A program made the translations under genes and the position numbers. A stretch of 45,327 bases of DNA from Bisporella sp. PMI_857. Taxonomy: Eukaryota > Ascomycota > Leotiomycetes > Helotiales > Helotiaceae. Location of the stretch: positions 1-45,327 of the forward strand of contig JAJSPD010000158.1 of the NCBI GenBank assembly GCA_021307315.1, given 5' to 3'. This document shows, in pieces, positions 10,113 to 21,514 of the stretch. A model generated the notes under the pieces. The model saw nothing but the letters and a program-made list of their open reading frames with translations, had not been told where the DNA came from and searched no databases. The stretch's first letter is position 1. Each line of letters starts with the position of its first letter.

Positions 10113-10742
10113 ATTACCAAATAGGGCTCTGGAAAGAGGAGATATTAAGTAGTAAGTTCTATTAATGAATAGTTACACTCTCGCATATTTTGGGTCTCAC
10201 ACACCAAATAGTTTTGACTCAATGCCTGCAAGTTTAGCCTAAAGCTGTCGTCGATCAAGATCCAGATCAATTCGAGAGTCCATTCTTCGTTACAGTACTG
10301 CCTTGTTTTTGTTTCGCGTTCAACCGCCGATTTTGTATGGTATCGTCCAAAGCAGCTTCTCTGCCTGCTCTCACTTCCAAAGAACCTTCCTTCTCTTCTG
10401 GTTAGTTATCAGACTTTAATTTGTTAACATGTCTACGGTCATTTTACATGGCTTTTGAAAAAGTCTTTAGACAAATGTGATTATTCCAAAAAGTTGGAAT
10501 ACTGACAAAAACTTATTCTTGTAGTTCGTTATTATAAGAATAAGAAATGGAATTTGATGTACTGCTGACCGTGAGCTCGCAATAATGCCATAAAATTGCA
10601 TGCGAAGCAGATTCATCGCTGATGTATCTAATACATCATCCTTATGTTTCTAACAAAGGGTTAGCTATTGTCCGACTTAGAAGTGAGAAGCATCAAAATT
10701 GAAGTAGAATAGAGAAACAAAATGGCAGATGTATAAGCATGT
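10113..10742. other. Stretch without a clear gene, between remnants
   Basis: Apart from a possible leftover coding segment of the hAT-broken gene up to about 10150, no gene is supported. An ATG near 10336 opens a short frame that meets a possible splice donor (GTTAGT) near 10399, but there is no continuation that I can recognise. The sequence has normal to slightly AT-rich composition. Confidence 0.4.
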
Positions 10743-11040
10743 GACACTTACCAAGTCCTCTCTCTTCTCAATTTCGAGTTGCACCCTCCTAGCTTTCAAA
10801 TGCAGGATATATTCGCAAGCTTTGAGTACTTGCACCTGCCCTTGTATTATAGAAGGATGGGGTTTTCGTGCTTGAGCTTCCAGGAAACTCTGTATCTTTT
10901 TGAGGCGTATTGCCATCAAAGAAAGTCACTCGTCGTCAGCACAAACGTTCGTGCTAGCTGCGGTTCTCGTTACCAAGGGCTTGTTAATAGGTTGCCGGAT
11001 GGGCAGAGACACGTAGCTGTCCTGGACTTGAATAAATAAA
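10743..11040 (-). pseudogene. Possible bHLH transcription-factor remnant
   Basis: The minus-strand frame from about 10918 downwards encodes MAIRLKKIQSFLEAQARKP and then VLKACEYILHLKARRVQLEI followed by EKRED. The second part resembles helix 2 and the following leucine-rich segment of SREBP-like bHLH proteins (consensus LxKAxEYIxHLxxRNxxLxxE). The frame meets a good splice donor (GTAAGT) at about 10755-10750. A stop near 10925 cuts off anything upstream, and no basic region of bHLH type is visible. If the reading is right, it could be what is left of a local regulator. The match is short, so the call is tentative. Confidence 0.3.
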
Positions 11041-11059
11041 TAAATAAGTAAATAAATAC
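11031..11059. repeat. AATA microsatellite
   Basis: About seven units of AATA with one AGTA variant. No associated function visible. Confidence 0.9.
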
Positions 11060-12005
11060 AGTTGAGTGCAGTCTAACTGTCAATTCGCGGTGTCCACTTG
11101 ATCTTCCTCCCCCTGCATCTCGGGCATGCCACAGCCTACCGGTTTCGAGGCTGCCCTCCCTTGTGAGACTCCAATTAATATCCTCACTGGTGATATCACT
11201 TTATAGAGAATCATGATCTCCGGTCATTGATGAGAAACCAACTAATTTATAAGGAAATCCTTGCGGTTGCTTGTGGCCCATGAAAGACATCGTGGGTCTA
11301 TCAACGCCTTTTGTGGGCGAGGCAAGCCGTCTTTCGTTGACTGTTTGTGATTAGCAAGAAGCTCGTTTGCCCCATTCTCCCGTTCTTTTCCATGGTCTCT
11401 TTTCAAGTTTACCGGGGCAAACGGAAAACAGCCTGTGTGCCCCCTCCCATAGTTGTTCACCGCTAAAAGAGCCTCATTGGGGAAGAAGCAATACCAACCG
11501 AGTGCTTCGCCTCAATATCCGATACATGAACCGGGCAAGGGTAGTTAATGAGTGAATCTAGTTGGTCCAAATGACACGCTCTGTCCGTATCTTCTGTTTT
11601 TCTTTTCCTTTCAGTTCCTCGTCTTAACAACAAGGCTACTTAAGTTATTTACCGGCCACATCCTCTTGCTCATAGGCTTTAGACTAAGTTAGAAGCGTTG
11701 GGCGGTGCTAAAGATGGTAGGGCCGTGCATGCCTTTGCCAACCCAGGTTCTCTAATTATAAAATTAAATAGTAGAATTAAGGGGAAACAACGCGATGTCT
11801 CATTTAAAGAGCCTCGTTTTGAAATAATTTCGCTTTCGAGTAGTCTGATCCTTTTTGCAAATTACGTCTCACTCCATTTTCCCCTCAACTTACCAACGGG
11901 CCACAGGCCCGAATTCTTGAAATCGGGTGTGTAAGCCAGATACTTAACCCGCGATAATGCGAGCCCCGAAACGGAAGACTACTCGGCTTTCAGCAACGCA
12001 GAGAA
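11060..12005. other. Intergenic stretch, no recognisable gene
   Basis: Small frames occur on both strands (for example 11242-11460 minus and 11698-11934 plus) but lack family motifs and any intron logic linking them. The stretch may contain the former promoter of the DHA1 transporter relic that begins near 12022. Confidence 0.4.
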
Positions 12006-12021
12006 ATGGAGCACCGCTATT

Positions 12022-13531
12022 ATGGCTTCTTGTGTCTCCTTCTTCTCAACTGTAAGCAGCTTCATCTACTTGCCCTTAATAACCATACTCTCGAAGGTAT
12101 TTTCTGTCCCGGTAGCCTTGATAAACCTCACCGTCACTGCCTTCCTGGTGTCATCGATAATCTACCCGCCTCTAGGAGGTGCGGCCGCTGACAGATGGGG
12201 TCGGCGATCAACGTTAATAACTATCTTAACTTTGTTCAACGTGGCTAACATTTGCATTCCTTATGCAAAATCGTGGTGGGCACTTTTACTGCTCCAGTTT
12301 CTGCAAGGGACAATAACCGGCAAGCCTGGTATTAGCTACTTTTTCAATTACACAAGGGGAAGTGAAAGATGTTGCGTACGACAATGAAAGGGAGGCCTTT
12401 GGTGCTATTGCATCTTTTGCGTACGTGGTGAATTTCTTCCTCCCTCTTAAAGGCACACCTGGGCTTATAATTGTTAGGGCAGCGCTTCCTTTAGCCTTTT
12501 GGTCCAATACTCGGTACAGGCTTGGTTCACCTGGGGTGGAAATGGATCTTCCGGTTTCAGGCTATTTGTGGCGGACTTTGTGAGGCCTTGTGTTTTTTCA
12601 TGCCCGAGATCCTCGGAACCTTATTGGTAATGGTTCCATTGAGCCGCCTTGGTGGTTGAAATTGCCCTTTTCGGCCAAAATTTACGACAGGGAGGGCAAT
12701 GATCACACCACACCTAATCAGTAGCGAAGAGTTACTCTTTGCAAATCCTTTAGCATCCTTACTCGTCCAGATAACGCCTTGTCATTCCCTCTTGTGGGAT
12801 ATTTTATACCATTTCCATGTGTATTAATATGTCCCTCTCTACGTTCTGTAGTCGAGACTACCAGTTAAATGAGTGGGTAACGGGTGCTATGTACCTTCTT
12901 TTTGGTGTTGGCGGGATTGTTGCAACTTGCTTCACTTCTTGGTTCATAGACTGGGCACGCCGCAAATATATGAGATTCCAAGATCTCTCAACAAACACAG
13001 CGACAGCAGATAATCCTTGGATAGAAAAGGCGCGTCTCAGTATCATATGGACACCTGTGCTCTTGATCTCCTGTCTTGTCCCGCTTGTTGGCTGGGGCCT
13101 ACAACTTCACTGGGTTAAACACTTCTCACACATTTTTGGTGTCATTGAGCTGATATTATTTAAGAACATTTACCTCCTAGCCATTCCCCTCTTTTTCATA
13201 GAGGCCTTCACGCAATATTTTTTAATATAAGTCTTCCAAACCCCTGATGCGGGCGAGTTCTAACTCAATAGTCTAGGTCTACAATACCCTACTTTCAGAG
13301 ATAAATCCCGAGGCACCCGCGGCTACCCAGGCTTCCAGTGACATGGTGCGTGGTACATTGTCGGCTATTGTGGTAGGATGTCTAGAGTATATGGAGGAGG
13401 GAATAGGTACTGGCTGGACCTTTACATTTATGGGAGGATTTTATTTAGTGGCTTTAGGTTTGCTTACCGTTGAGTATCACAAAGGGGCCTCATGGAGACA
13501 GAAGATAAATAGAACCACAGAGGAGGTATAG
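12022..13531 (+). pseudogene. Frameshifted DHA1-family MFS transporter
   Basis: Coding segments in changing frames follow the order of a 12-helix drug:H+ antiporter of the DHA1 group (Qdr/Aqr/Dtr-like). 12022-12380 covers helices 1-4 with PPLGGAAADRWGRRSTLI, the loop 2-3 signature GxxxDRxGRR. 12362-12480 continues with the ERxxFGA segment. Near 12590-12720 two frames share PEIL-x-NLIGNGSIEPPWW, typical of the cytoplasmic loop. 12817-13230 holds later helices with FGVGGIVATCF and WARRKYMRF, and 13343-13531 holds the last helices and tail (TGWTFTFMGGFYLV). Indels and stops break it at least four times. Base composition is normal, so loss came from small indels more than from RIP. It probably was a toxin or metabolite exporter; no activity is expected. 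Confidence 0.8.
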
Positions 13532-13751
13532 CTTGATAGTTACCACTCTAATCACAGCATAACACCAACCCGGAAGTTAAAGTAATGCTGCCCCCATCGG
13601 GTTTTGAATATGTAAGCCACGAGTGCAGTTGCGGCTTGAATACCTTCGTCTGGCGGGGTATATACCACATAAGTTGTATTATATCTAGAAAAGGAAGGTT
13701 ACACGCCTCGCACAGGTTGAGCCATCATTGAATGCAACTTAGGTTAGATAC
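13532..13751. other. Spacer between transporter relic and retrotransposon
   Basis: Short normal-composition sequence with no gene. The 5-bp sequences next to the retrotransposon ends (GATAC at 13747-13751 and AACAA at 19335-19339) do not match, so no target duplication is seen. Confidence 0.5.
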
Positions 13752-14009
13752 TGTGACGGGTTGAACCCGTAAGGATGACTCGGCTGCACGTGCCTTCGGC
13801 ACGAGCCAGCTCTCGTTGCAACCACGTGACAGCGCGTGGCCACCGTGAACCCTTTGTAGAGCCACCGACCCGTTACGTACTAGCGGACCCGTTACAGGCC
13901 TAGCTATAAAACCCGCAATCTCCTGTATTCTCCTTTTCTCTTTTTATGTTGATTTTTTTGTAATATAGCAGTAATAGTCAATTGAATAGATTACTATTAG
14001 CCTGTCACA
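13752..14009 (+). repeat. 5' LTR of the gypsy element
   Basis: 258 bp, TGTGAC...GTCACA, with a TATA-like AGCTATAAAACCCG near 13902-13916 and a pyrimidine-rich CTCCTTTTCTCTTTTTATG after it. It differs from the 3' LTR by roughly a dozen sites, nearly all transitions, plus one-base indels. Confidence 0.9.
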
Positions 14010-16265
14010 TTAAAATCAACATTACAACTTTACGTAGCGAATAACACGTTACAGCGTTCTTTTAAACGGCAACAACGAGCTGACTGTTTGCGAAAAAGTA
14101 TTACGTATTTAAAAAAGTAACAAATTGGCTGTTTACGAATCACGAATATAGCAAAGCTCAAAACAGTAGCAGTAATTTACTGACTACTTAAAAAAAGTAT
14201 TACAGACTGTTAAGCTACAGTAAAGCTTAATATATACAAACTACGCTCGTAAAGTAAAATAATAAAAATAAACAACTAAAATCCTTTTGCGTAGCTGCAA
14301 AATATACTAAACAGTTAACAGAATATAATTAACCGGCTGCAAAAACAAACAGCTGTTACGTTAACTAAATTTGCTGATCGAATAAATATATTAAAAAAAA
14401 CGAAACAAGCGCTAAACTTAACTTTAAGTTTTACGCTTAAGTTTATATTTTTTTTATCGGCTAACAAGCCGAAAAAACTTAAATTTCGATTTACAAATTT
14501 AAAACTATACAAAAAAAATAATGTAGCGCTGTACTTTCAGTTCGAGAAATTGCTACAGGCTAAATTACAAATTAATAAAACTTATATCGGCGAAAAAACA
14601 AAACAAGTTTAGTACGAATTTGGCTGCTTTACAGATACTGTAGCTAGCTGCGTTTACTCGTAAGTGAACATTTACTAAAAAACGAACTAGTTTACGGTTC
14701 GTAACTTGCTGAAACAAATAGCAATAGCGCTTAAAAATTTTCGCCGGCAAAAAAAAGCTTTTAGCAAACTGAACAATATTCGACAAAGCTTTAAGCTATT
14801 TCGTAAGTTTTTTGTAAAATTCGACTAGTTAATACTAAAAGCACAAGTATAAAAATAAAATAATAAACTAAAAAAAACTACTTGAATTCTGCTTTTTTAA
14901 TGCAAATATTTATTCGTGTAGTAAGTATAAAAAAAAAGCTTACGTACAAAAGTACTGTAAGCAGCTACAAACTATTAGTAATAAGCTTGCAGCTTTACAG
15001 AAAATTCAAAAAAAAAAAAAAAAGCAGTACAAAGCTCGTTAAAAGTCACCGACTTTCGTAAACAGTTCGCAAAACGCAATAAACTAGCAACTAACACTAG
15101 TAGTTTTTGTAAAAACGTAAACGCGAAAAAAAGCTAAGTAATTTTTAATAAAAAAATACAAAAAAAAAAAAAAAAAACTTTGTTTGCACTGTAGCAAAAA
15201 AAAGCATTTTGTTACAGCTTGCTATTGCTACTAGCTGTAAGCCGGAATTTACAAGTCGTAACGAGTCAACAACAAAACAAAAAGCAAAAATTGCAGCTGT
15301 AAAGCAAAAAAAAAAAAAGCGTACAAAAAAAACTTTAAAAAAACTTTAAGCGTTACAAGCATAATAACGAAAAAAGTAACTCGAAAAAAATAGCTTTTAA
15401 CACAAATCGCTGTTAAAAGCTTAAAAAAGTTGTAAAAAAATAAAAAAAATCGAAGTAAATTTTATAAATAGCTTACTTTTTTTTATTTACACTTATTAAT
15501 AAAAATCGTTTTCGATACTTTAATAAATACTAAGTGTTTTTATATAAAATAATCGATTTACAGTTTGCTTGTAAACACAACTTGTTACGTATTAACATTT
15601 TTTTTCGCTTTTTAAAAAGCTTCGATAACTTTAGCAACGAAACTATTACGAAAATAGCTGTTGTAAAAATAAATATAAATAGCTATACGAAAAACAAAGC
15701 TTATTTATATATAGTGTTTAAACTTTCGAGCTATAATATAATTTTCGAACTGTTATAATTCAAAAAGCAAAACGTTCGTAAAATGCAAAACGAAAACTGC
15801 TACAAGTAAGTTTTACAATATAACGATTCGAAAAAAACTACTGCAGTTTATTAAAAGTTCGATACGCGAAAATATTCGTGTAACTTTTTACGTTTTAGCT
15901 AAAAAAGTTGCCGACAATCTAAGTTGTACGTGTTTGCAGTTAGTTTAAAAAATATCGAAAAAACTTTAGCAAAACAACGCTCGACAAATTAAAAAAAAAG
16001 CTTTTAGTTTAGTATACGCAGTTTATTTTTTTGTTTAACTCGAAAAAAGCTAAAAAGCTACTTTTGTTTAAAAAAAAAAAATCGATTATAATATCGACTT
16101 AAAAAAAGTAAACAGTTAGTTTTAAATTTTTTTTAAAGTTTTTTGTATAAATGTCGAAAAAAAAGCTACTAGTTTTCCGGAAAACTTTTACAAAGCTTTT
16201 CGATAAAAAATTTATTCGAGTAAACAATTTTTTTACAGCGGCTTTTGTTTTATTCGTTAAAAAGT

Positions 16266-17100
16266 TAAAAAAAAACTACGGTTTTGTATCGACTACGAAG
16301 TTTAAACAAAATTATTTGTAAAAACCGTTACTTTTTTTTGTTGATTTACGAAACGCTACAAAATTTGTTTTAAACTTGTTAGTTTACTAAACTAAACGTA
16401 AAAGCCGCTTTTTACAAAATCAGAATTGCTAAAAAAAACAAGTAAAAAACTGCTTTTCGACGCGTTATAAACTGTACAAATAGTTAATAACGTTTTCGGC
16501 TTACAAATACTTCGAGCACGTTTTAGAAATATATTAACTAAACGTTGCGAAAATATTTAAACGAGTTTTGTTTAGCGTATATTAACAACGTGTTTATTTA
16601 TACGTTAAAAAATATTAAAAATTACTGTCGGAAAGTTTGTAAAGTATTGCAAAAGCTTTAAAAAGCCGGCTTTTAACTAAATATTAACAAGTGTAAATTC
16701 GAAGTACAGTTAACTAAGTATTTAAAATTTATTATCGAAACAAAAATAAAATTACAAATAAACTTCAAAAAAGTAAAAGCTATTATTAAATAAAAATCGC
16801 TTAAATTCGTAAAAGCTGTAAAAAGTTTTTCGATTTACAAACTTTTACAAACGTTTTATTAAAAAAAATTTTATATTACGGCTTTGTTAACAGTTTTTAC
16901 GAAACAAAACGTAGTTTTTTAATAAAATAACACAGCGAACGCTGTTTTCGAAAAACTGAAAAAGTTGTTTGTTTTCGTTTTTATTTTAGTTTAGTTCGAC
17001 TATAAAAAAAAAACAATTATAAAAACGAACGCGTCGGATAAAACACTAAAAAAACTTTATTTTAAGTCGACGAAAAAAGCTTGTTACAGTTTTGTCTTAC
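16266..17100 (+). pseudogene. Decayed gypsy reverse transcriptase / RNase H
   Basis: The plus strand reads KLRFCIDYE, the start of the gypsy RT core (KxRFCVDYRxLN). It then passes FDAL (for the catalytic DL region), NVFGLQ (for PFGL), a Y-x-DD region ruined by stops, FNxILTSVNSKYS (for LxIDKCEF...KYLG) and VKAIIK. RNase H side motifs follow: AVKSFSIYKLLQTFY (for FLGFxNFYRRFI) and IIKTNASDK (for the TDAS box). TAA/TAG replace Gln and Trp codons repeatedly, consistent with RIP. Alignment of these pieces in order and spacing makes the assignment firm although no usable protein remains. Confidence 0.85.
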
Positions 17101-17817
17101 TTTTTTAAAAAGTTTTTTTTGCCGATGCAATTACGAAATTTACAACAAAAAAATGCTAGCGATTATTAACTGTTTTAAAAGTAAAACTTTTAGCTACAAA
17201 GCGTAAAGCGTTTTTAAATTGTACAAATACAAAAAATTGAAATACTTTATAACAGTCCGTAAACTAACGAAACGACAAATGCGCTAATTACTGATTTTTT
17301 CGCGTACAATTTCGTAATTGTTTACTAACAAAAAAAAACAATAAACGTAAAACGCTTTGTTTCGCCGAAAGTAAAACTTGCCGGTCACGTATAAACGATA
17401 AACTACGCTATCGAATAGTACAATTGTTAAACTATTAGTAGTACAAAAAAAAAGCAACAAAGTGTTTGCTAAACTAGCAATCGCGAAGCTTAACGAAAAA
17501 AGCATTGTTGAAAAACAACGAACCGGTTTGTTACAAAGTTTGTAAGCAATTTACGAAAACTGTAAAAACAGCAACGTTTACGAACTTTAAATACGTCAAG
17601 TGTTAAAACAGTACAAAAACAGCTTGCAAATTACTTGTAGTTTTCGAAGTTAAAGTTTTTTTCGAAATGCTCGAAGTTTTTTTTAAAAGTTTTGTTATTT
17701 CGTAGCCGATACTAAGTTTAAAAAAAAAAAAGTTACGAACTAAGCTAATACAGCTAATTACGATTTATATTTTACGGCTACTTTAAAAAAAAAAGTACTA
17801 TAGCGCTAATATTTAAG

Positions 17818-18070
17818 CAGTTTTTTTAGCTTAGTATATCGAAACACGTGAAAATTCGTTGTAACTGCGACTTTTGCGAAGCAAATAAAGCCTGAAAAAC
17901 CGTAAGCAAAATTTTTAAAGCTTTTGCTTATTCCGGAACGGCAATAGCGCGAATTTTTATAGATTTCGTTATTTAGCTTTTTAAAAGATAAACTGTAAAA
18001 ACATTCTAGTAATTACCGACCGACTAAAAAAAAAAGCTATTTTCGAAGCCGTAAACTTTATAAATGCGAA
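17818..18070 (+). pseudogene. Decayed gypsy integrase core
   Basis: About 0.8 kb after the RNase H remnant the same strand reads KNILVITDRLKKKAIFEAV, matching the integrase segment after the first catalytic Asp (consensus YDxILVVVDRLSKMAHF). A cysteine-bearing zinc-binding segment precedes it, with stops. The position between RT/RNase H and the 3' LTR is that of Ty3/gypsy elements and argues against copia order. Confidence 0.8.
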
Positions 18071-19076
18071 AAGTTTAGCAAAAACTTTTTACGGATTTTT
18101 TACAGGAATTATAGCTTGCTTTTAGCTATAGTTTCGAATCGAAAAACGCAGTTTGTAAAAGTTTGTAAACGCGCGTTTGCAAACTGTTACGGATCGACAA
18201 CGGCTTTTTACAGCTTATTACTCAGAAACAATAAAGCTACAAAAAACAAAAACCAAGTTATAAAAACGTTTTTACGAGCTTTCGTAAACTACTCGCAAAA
18301 CAACTAAGCGAAACTACTGCTTATTGCAAAACTAGCGCTAAACAGCAAAACTTAGCGTTTACAGAAAGTAAGCTTATTTTTTTTTTTTATAGCTACAATA
18401 TAAATGCTTTAAAAGTTACGAAGCCGTTACGGGCGAAAAGCGAAAAAAGCTCAGCGGAAAAAAAAAAAAAAATCGTCCGCAAAATCTTAAAAGCCACAAA
18501 ATAGCACAAACAGCGATAGCTAACGCCCAAAAACGGCAAAAAAAAGCGACGAATCGCTACGACAGCAAAGCTTTCGATATCGAGTAAATAATTACGTTTG
18601 GCTAAACTTGAAAATATAACTACAAACAAGCTATCGAAAAAGCTAAATGCTCGCTATGCTAAATTCCAAGTCACCGAAGTAATAAGCTTTTATAGCTACC
18701 GGCTTAATACACTACTAAAATCAAAAACATTTTTACACAAACTGTTACGTTTAGCATTTACAGACTCGCTTTTTTTTCAAGTTGTAAAAAACTAGCGGCT
18801 ACTACTGCAAATAGTAGCTAAAAAAACGAATACGAAGTAAAAAGATTTTACGAGCCCGTTAAAAAAAAAAAGCCGTAAAAAGTCAAAAAAGTATTTGGTC
18901 AAATAAGTAAACTACGCTAACCGACATAAAAACCAGCTAGCGCTTTGAAAAAACAGCAGCTTTAAAGAAGTTCGAAGCCAAAAAAAAAATAAAAAACAAG
19001 CTGTAAAAAAGCTTACGAGCTAAAAGTCAGTTACGGAACGTTACGAAAGCATATCGACCTGTAAAAAAGAAGGTAA

Positions 19077-19334
19077 TGTGACGGGTTGAACCCGTAAAAA
19101 TGACTCGGCTGCACGTGCTTTCGGCACGAGCCAGCTCTCGTTGCAACCACGTGACAGCGCGTGGCCACTGTGGACCCTTTGTGGAGCCATCGACCCGTTA
19201 CGTACTAGCGGACCCGTTACAGGCCTAGCTATAAACCCGTAATCTCCTGTATTCTCCTTTTCTCTCTTTATGTTGATTCTCTTTGTAATATAGCAGTGAT
19301 AGTCAATTGAATAGATTACTATCAGCCTGTCACA
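19077..19334 (+). repeat. 3' LTR of the gypsy element
   Basis: Same length and ends as the 5' LTR, preceded by a purine tract. It carries the TATA-like AGCTATAAACCCG. Composition returns abruptly to near-balanced in this LTR after about 5 kb of AT-rich interior. Confidence 0.9.
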
Positions 19335-20131
19335 AACAACTAATTTAGTAATATTGTATTCAATATTATATTCTTTTAAAATTTTTAATAAAATTTTATT
19401 TAAACAAACTCCGGAGTGTTTTTTTTTTTAATTCTCGAATTGCTAAGTAATAAAACTTTAATTCAAAATCCTTATTAATAAAATGCTTAATAAAATTAGT
19501 TATATTATTTTAATTTATTAAAAAAAACTTACAACGTAACGCTTATATAAAGATTTTGATTTATAGCCGTTCAAGTATTTAACGTAATAAAAAATTATCG
19601 TTACTTTTAATTTGCTCGTTTAATTCGTTTTTAATTAAATTTTGTTTTAATAAAAATAAAGAATTTAAATCTTTTTTTAAACTTTTATAATAAAAAGGCG
19701 GAATATTACTATATATTATTAGTATAAACATATAAATATAAAATGGAAACTTACGAAAATAAATAATCTAATAACTTTTTAAAAGAAATACTTGTAACTG
19801 CTCGAAAAAATATATTATTTGTTATAATAAAATTTAAAAGCAAATTTTTAAATTGTATTATATCAAATACAAGAGATTTTAGTTTTTTCAAATTTCGGCT
19901 TTTAGTAAAAAAATCGTTTATAGTCGAAGTTTGACTAGACTTTTCTAAATCGATTTCTATGAATATTGTTAATATTAATTTAATTTATTAAGTTTAAACA
20001 ATTTACAAAATATATATACTTAATTCGGAATCGTTTATTATAGCTTGTATATTAATAAACTTGTAAGAATATTTATAATGCGTAATATAATTGCTTGTTG
20101 AATTATTTATTTTTTGATTTTCTTAAGTTTT
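19335..20131. other. AT-rich gene-free stretch
   Basis: Very AT-rich, with poly-A/T runs and no open frame of note. It resembles RIP-decayed repeat DNA but I could not align it to a family. Confidence 0.5.
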
Positions 20132-20136
20132 ACTAT

Positions 20137-20343
20137 TGTTACAGGATAGACTTATGTGGTGGGATTATTGGCTGGATAAGCGAGCACGCCAAGGATGGCC
20201 AAGGAGTTGGTATTTAAGAGAACAGATCAATTGTAGATTACTTGTTCTTTAAGCGTGTATACATACAATAATATCACTTCGCTACTTGGGACTGTCAACA
20301 ATCAATTAGCTGTTCGCTGCACTACTGAGTACTTTCCGTGATA
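20137..20343 (+). mobile_element. Solo LTR with 5-bp duplication ACTAT
   Basis: A 207-bp island of normal composition inside AT-rich DNA starts TGTTACAGG and ends CCGTGATA. ACTAT flanks it on both sides (20132-20136 and 20344-20348). The 3' end would be ...GTGACA if the last CA had decayed to TA, which is the preferred RIP change. A TATA-like GGTATTTAAGAG lies near 20208-20219. No partner LTR or interior is present, so it is probably the product of LTR-LTR recombination. Confidence 0.7.
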
Positions 20344-20348
20344 ACTAT

Positions 20349-21311
20349 TAAAAATTAGAATTTTTTTATTAAAAAAGATTTATATATATAAAAAATAGAG
20401 TAGCTTACTTGCAATTTAGTTGCAAACATTTAATAGTAACCGTTCGAGGTATATTAATATCTTTTTGCAGTAAGTTTAAAGTTTTTTTAAATAAACTTTT
20501 TTTAAAAATATTTGATTGTGAATTTAAATCAAGTTCGTAATTTTCGGAATTTTGTAATCGTATAGTACGATTATATGTTGTTTGTTAAGCTATTTTGAGA
20601 ATATAGTAATATATAATAATAAGTAAGTTATAACTATAGTTAAATAATTGTTGTTTTGTAAAAAAGTGTATTGTAATAAAAGATTTCAGCGTTTATATAA
20701 AAAATAAAAAGCTTCTAGATTATTCTTTAGTTAATTTATAATACAAATTTATTACTAATCAACAGTCATAGTGCTATTATTAATTACCAAATTAATAATT
20801 AAAGTTTTAGTAATTAAAAAGTCGAAGCTACTCGAAGCTTCGATAATTCTGCCGTGCATTAAGTCTTACTGCTTCTTATTCTGTTACACCGCTTTTTTAA
20901 TTAAAAAAGGATCCATTAATCATGATTATGATTAATTAGTTTAAAGGCTTGATTTGATTATGATTAATAGGCTTATTAATCAATTAATCAAACTTTTATC
21001 ACACTGCTAAATAGCCAAATGAAAATAAAAGGTTCTCAGCAATATATGGGTTGAAAATGTAAGCAGACAGAGCGACAGCTAAACTAAAAACTAGCACAAT
21101 TAAAACTGGCTACTTTAAGCTGTCTAGGCCGAAGCTATTTCGGCTAAGCTTTTTTTTAGTTAGATACGGCTTAGTAGACGTACTACTTACAAAAGCAAGA
21201 TCTTTTTTTGTGCCGCACAGTTAATTGAGATTTTCTGCAGCTTTCCGGCAAGCAGTTTCAAGCGAGCAAAAAAAAAATAAACAAGTTCGGGCTGTATTTA
21301 CTTTTACTTTT
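20349..21311. other. AT-rich gene-free stretch
   Basis: No coding region or RNA gene is supported. Near 20905-21000 there are closely spaced repeats of ATTAATCATGATTATGATT type, an internally repetitive AT-rich segment of unknown origin. Confidence 0.5.
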
Positions 21312-21514
21312 TGTCAGGGTGGCGCTGTGCATCTACAGGAACAGGGGGAAACGGTGACATAATACAAGAGAATCTAAAGTTAAAGAAGAGAGAGGAGCTT
21401 TTACGTATATAAATCCTGCTCTCCCCGAGCTCCTCTCTTCTTTAACCTTAGATCCTCTTGTATTCTACCACCGTTTCCCCCTGTATCTGAAGATGCATAA
21501 CGCGTGCCATGACA
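21312..21514. repeat. 203-bp palindrome made of two head-to-head LTR ends
   Basis: Arm one (from 21312, TGTCAGGGTGGCGC) and the reverse complement of arm two (ending 21514) are near-identical for about 75 bp, sharing blocks such as ACAGGGGGAAACGGTG and GTTAAAGAAGAGAG. The two arms meet around a TATATAAATCC centre at about 21405-21415. Both arms match the first 100 bp of the solo LTR at 36347-36519 (GCTGTGGATCTACAGATACA). The structure is thus two inverted 5' LTR pieces joined at or near their TATA region. No target duplication flanks it. Confidence 0.75.

Larger units (their letters stand above)
13752..19334 (+). mobile_element. Ty3/gypsy LTR retrotransposon, interior heavily decayed
   Basis: Two 258-bp direct repeats (13752-14009 and 19077-19334), each starting TGTGACGGG and ending CCTGTCACA, enclose about 5.07 kb. 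The interior is extremely AT-rich, and every frame is littered with TAA/TAG. Even so, the plus strand can be read as decayed reverse transcriptase, RNase H and integrase in gypsy order. A purine-rich tract (AAAAAAGAAGG) sits directly before the 3' LTR, as expected for plus-strand priming. The total length of 5583 bp fits the class. The LTRs are close to each other in sequence and of normal composition, in sharp contrast to the interior. No flanking target duplication was found. Confidence 0.88.

Noticed and set aside
14315..18795. Short open frames in the gypsy interior (for example 14315-14512, 18393-18629)
   Set aside because: Low-complexity products of AT-rich decay; only the plus-strand RT and integrase traces follow a known family.
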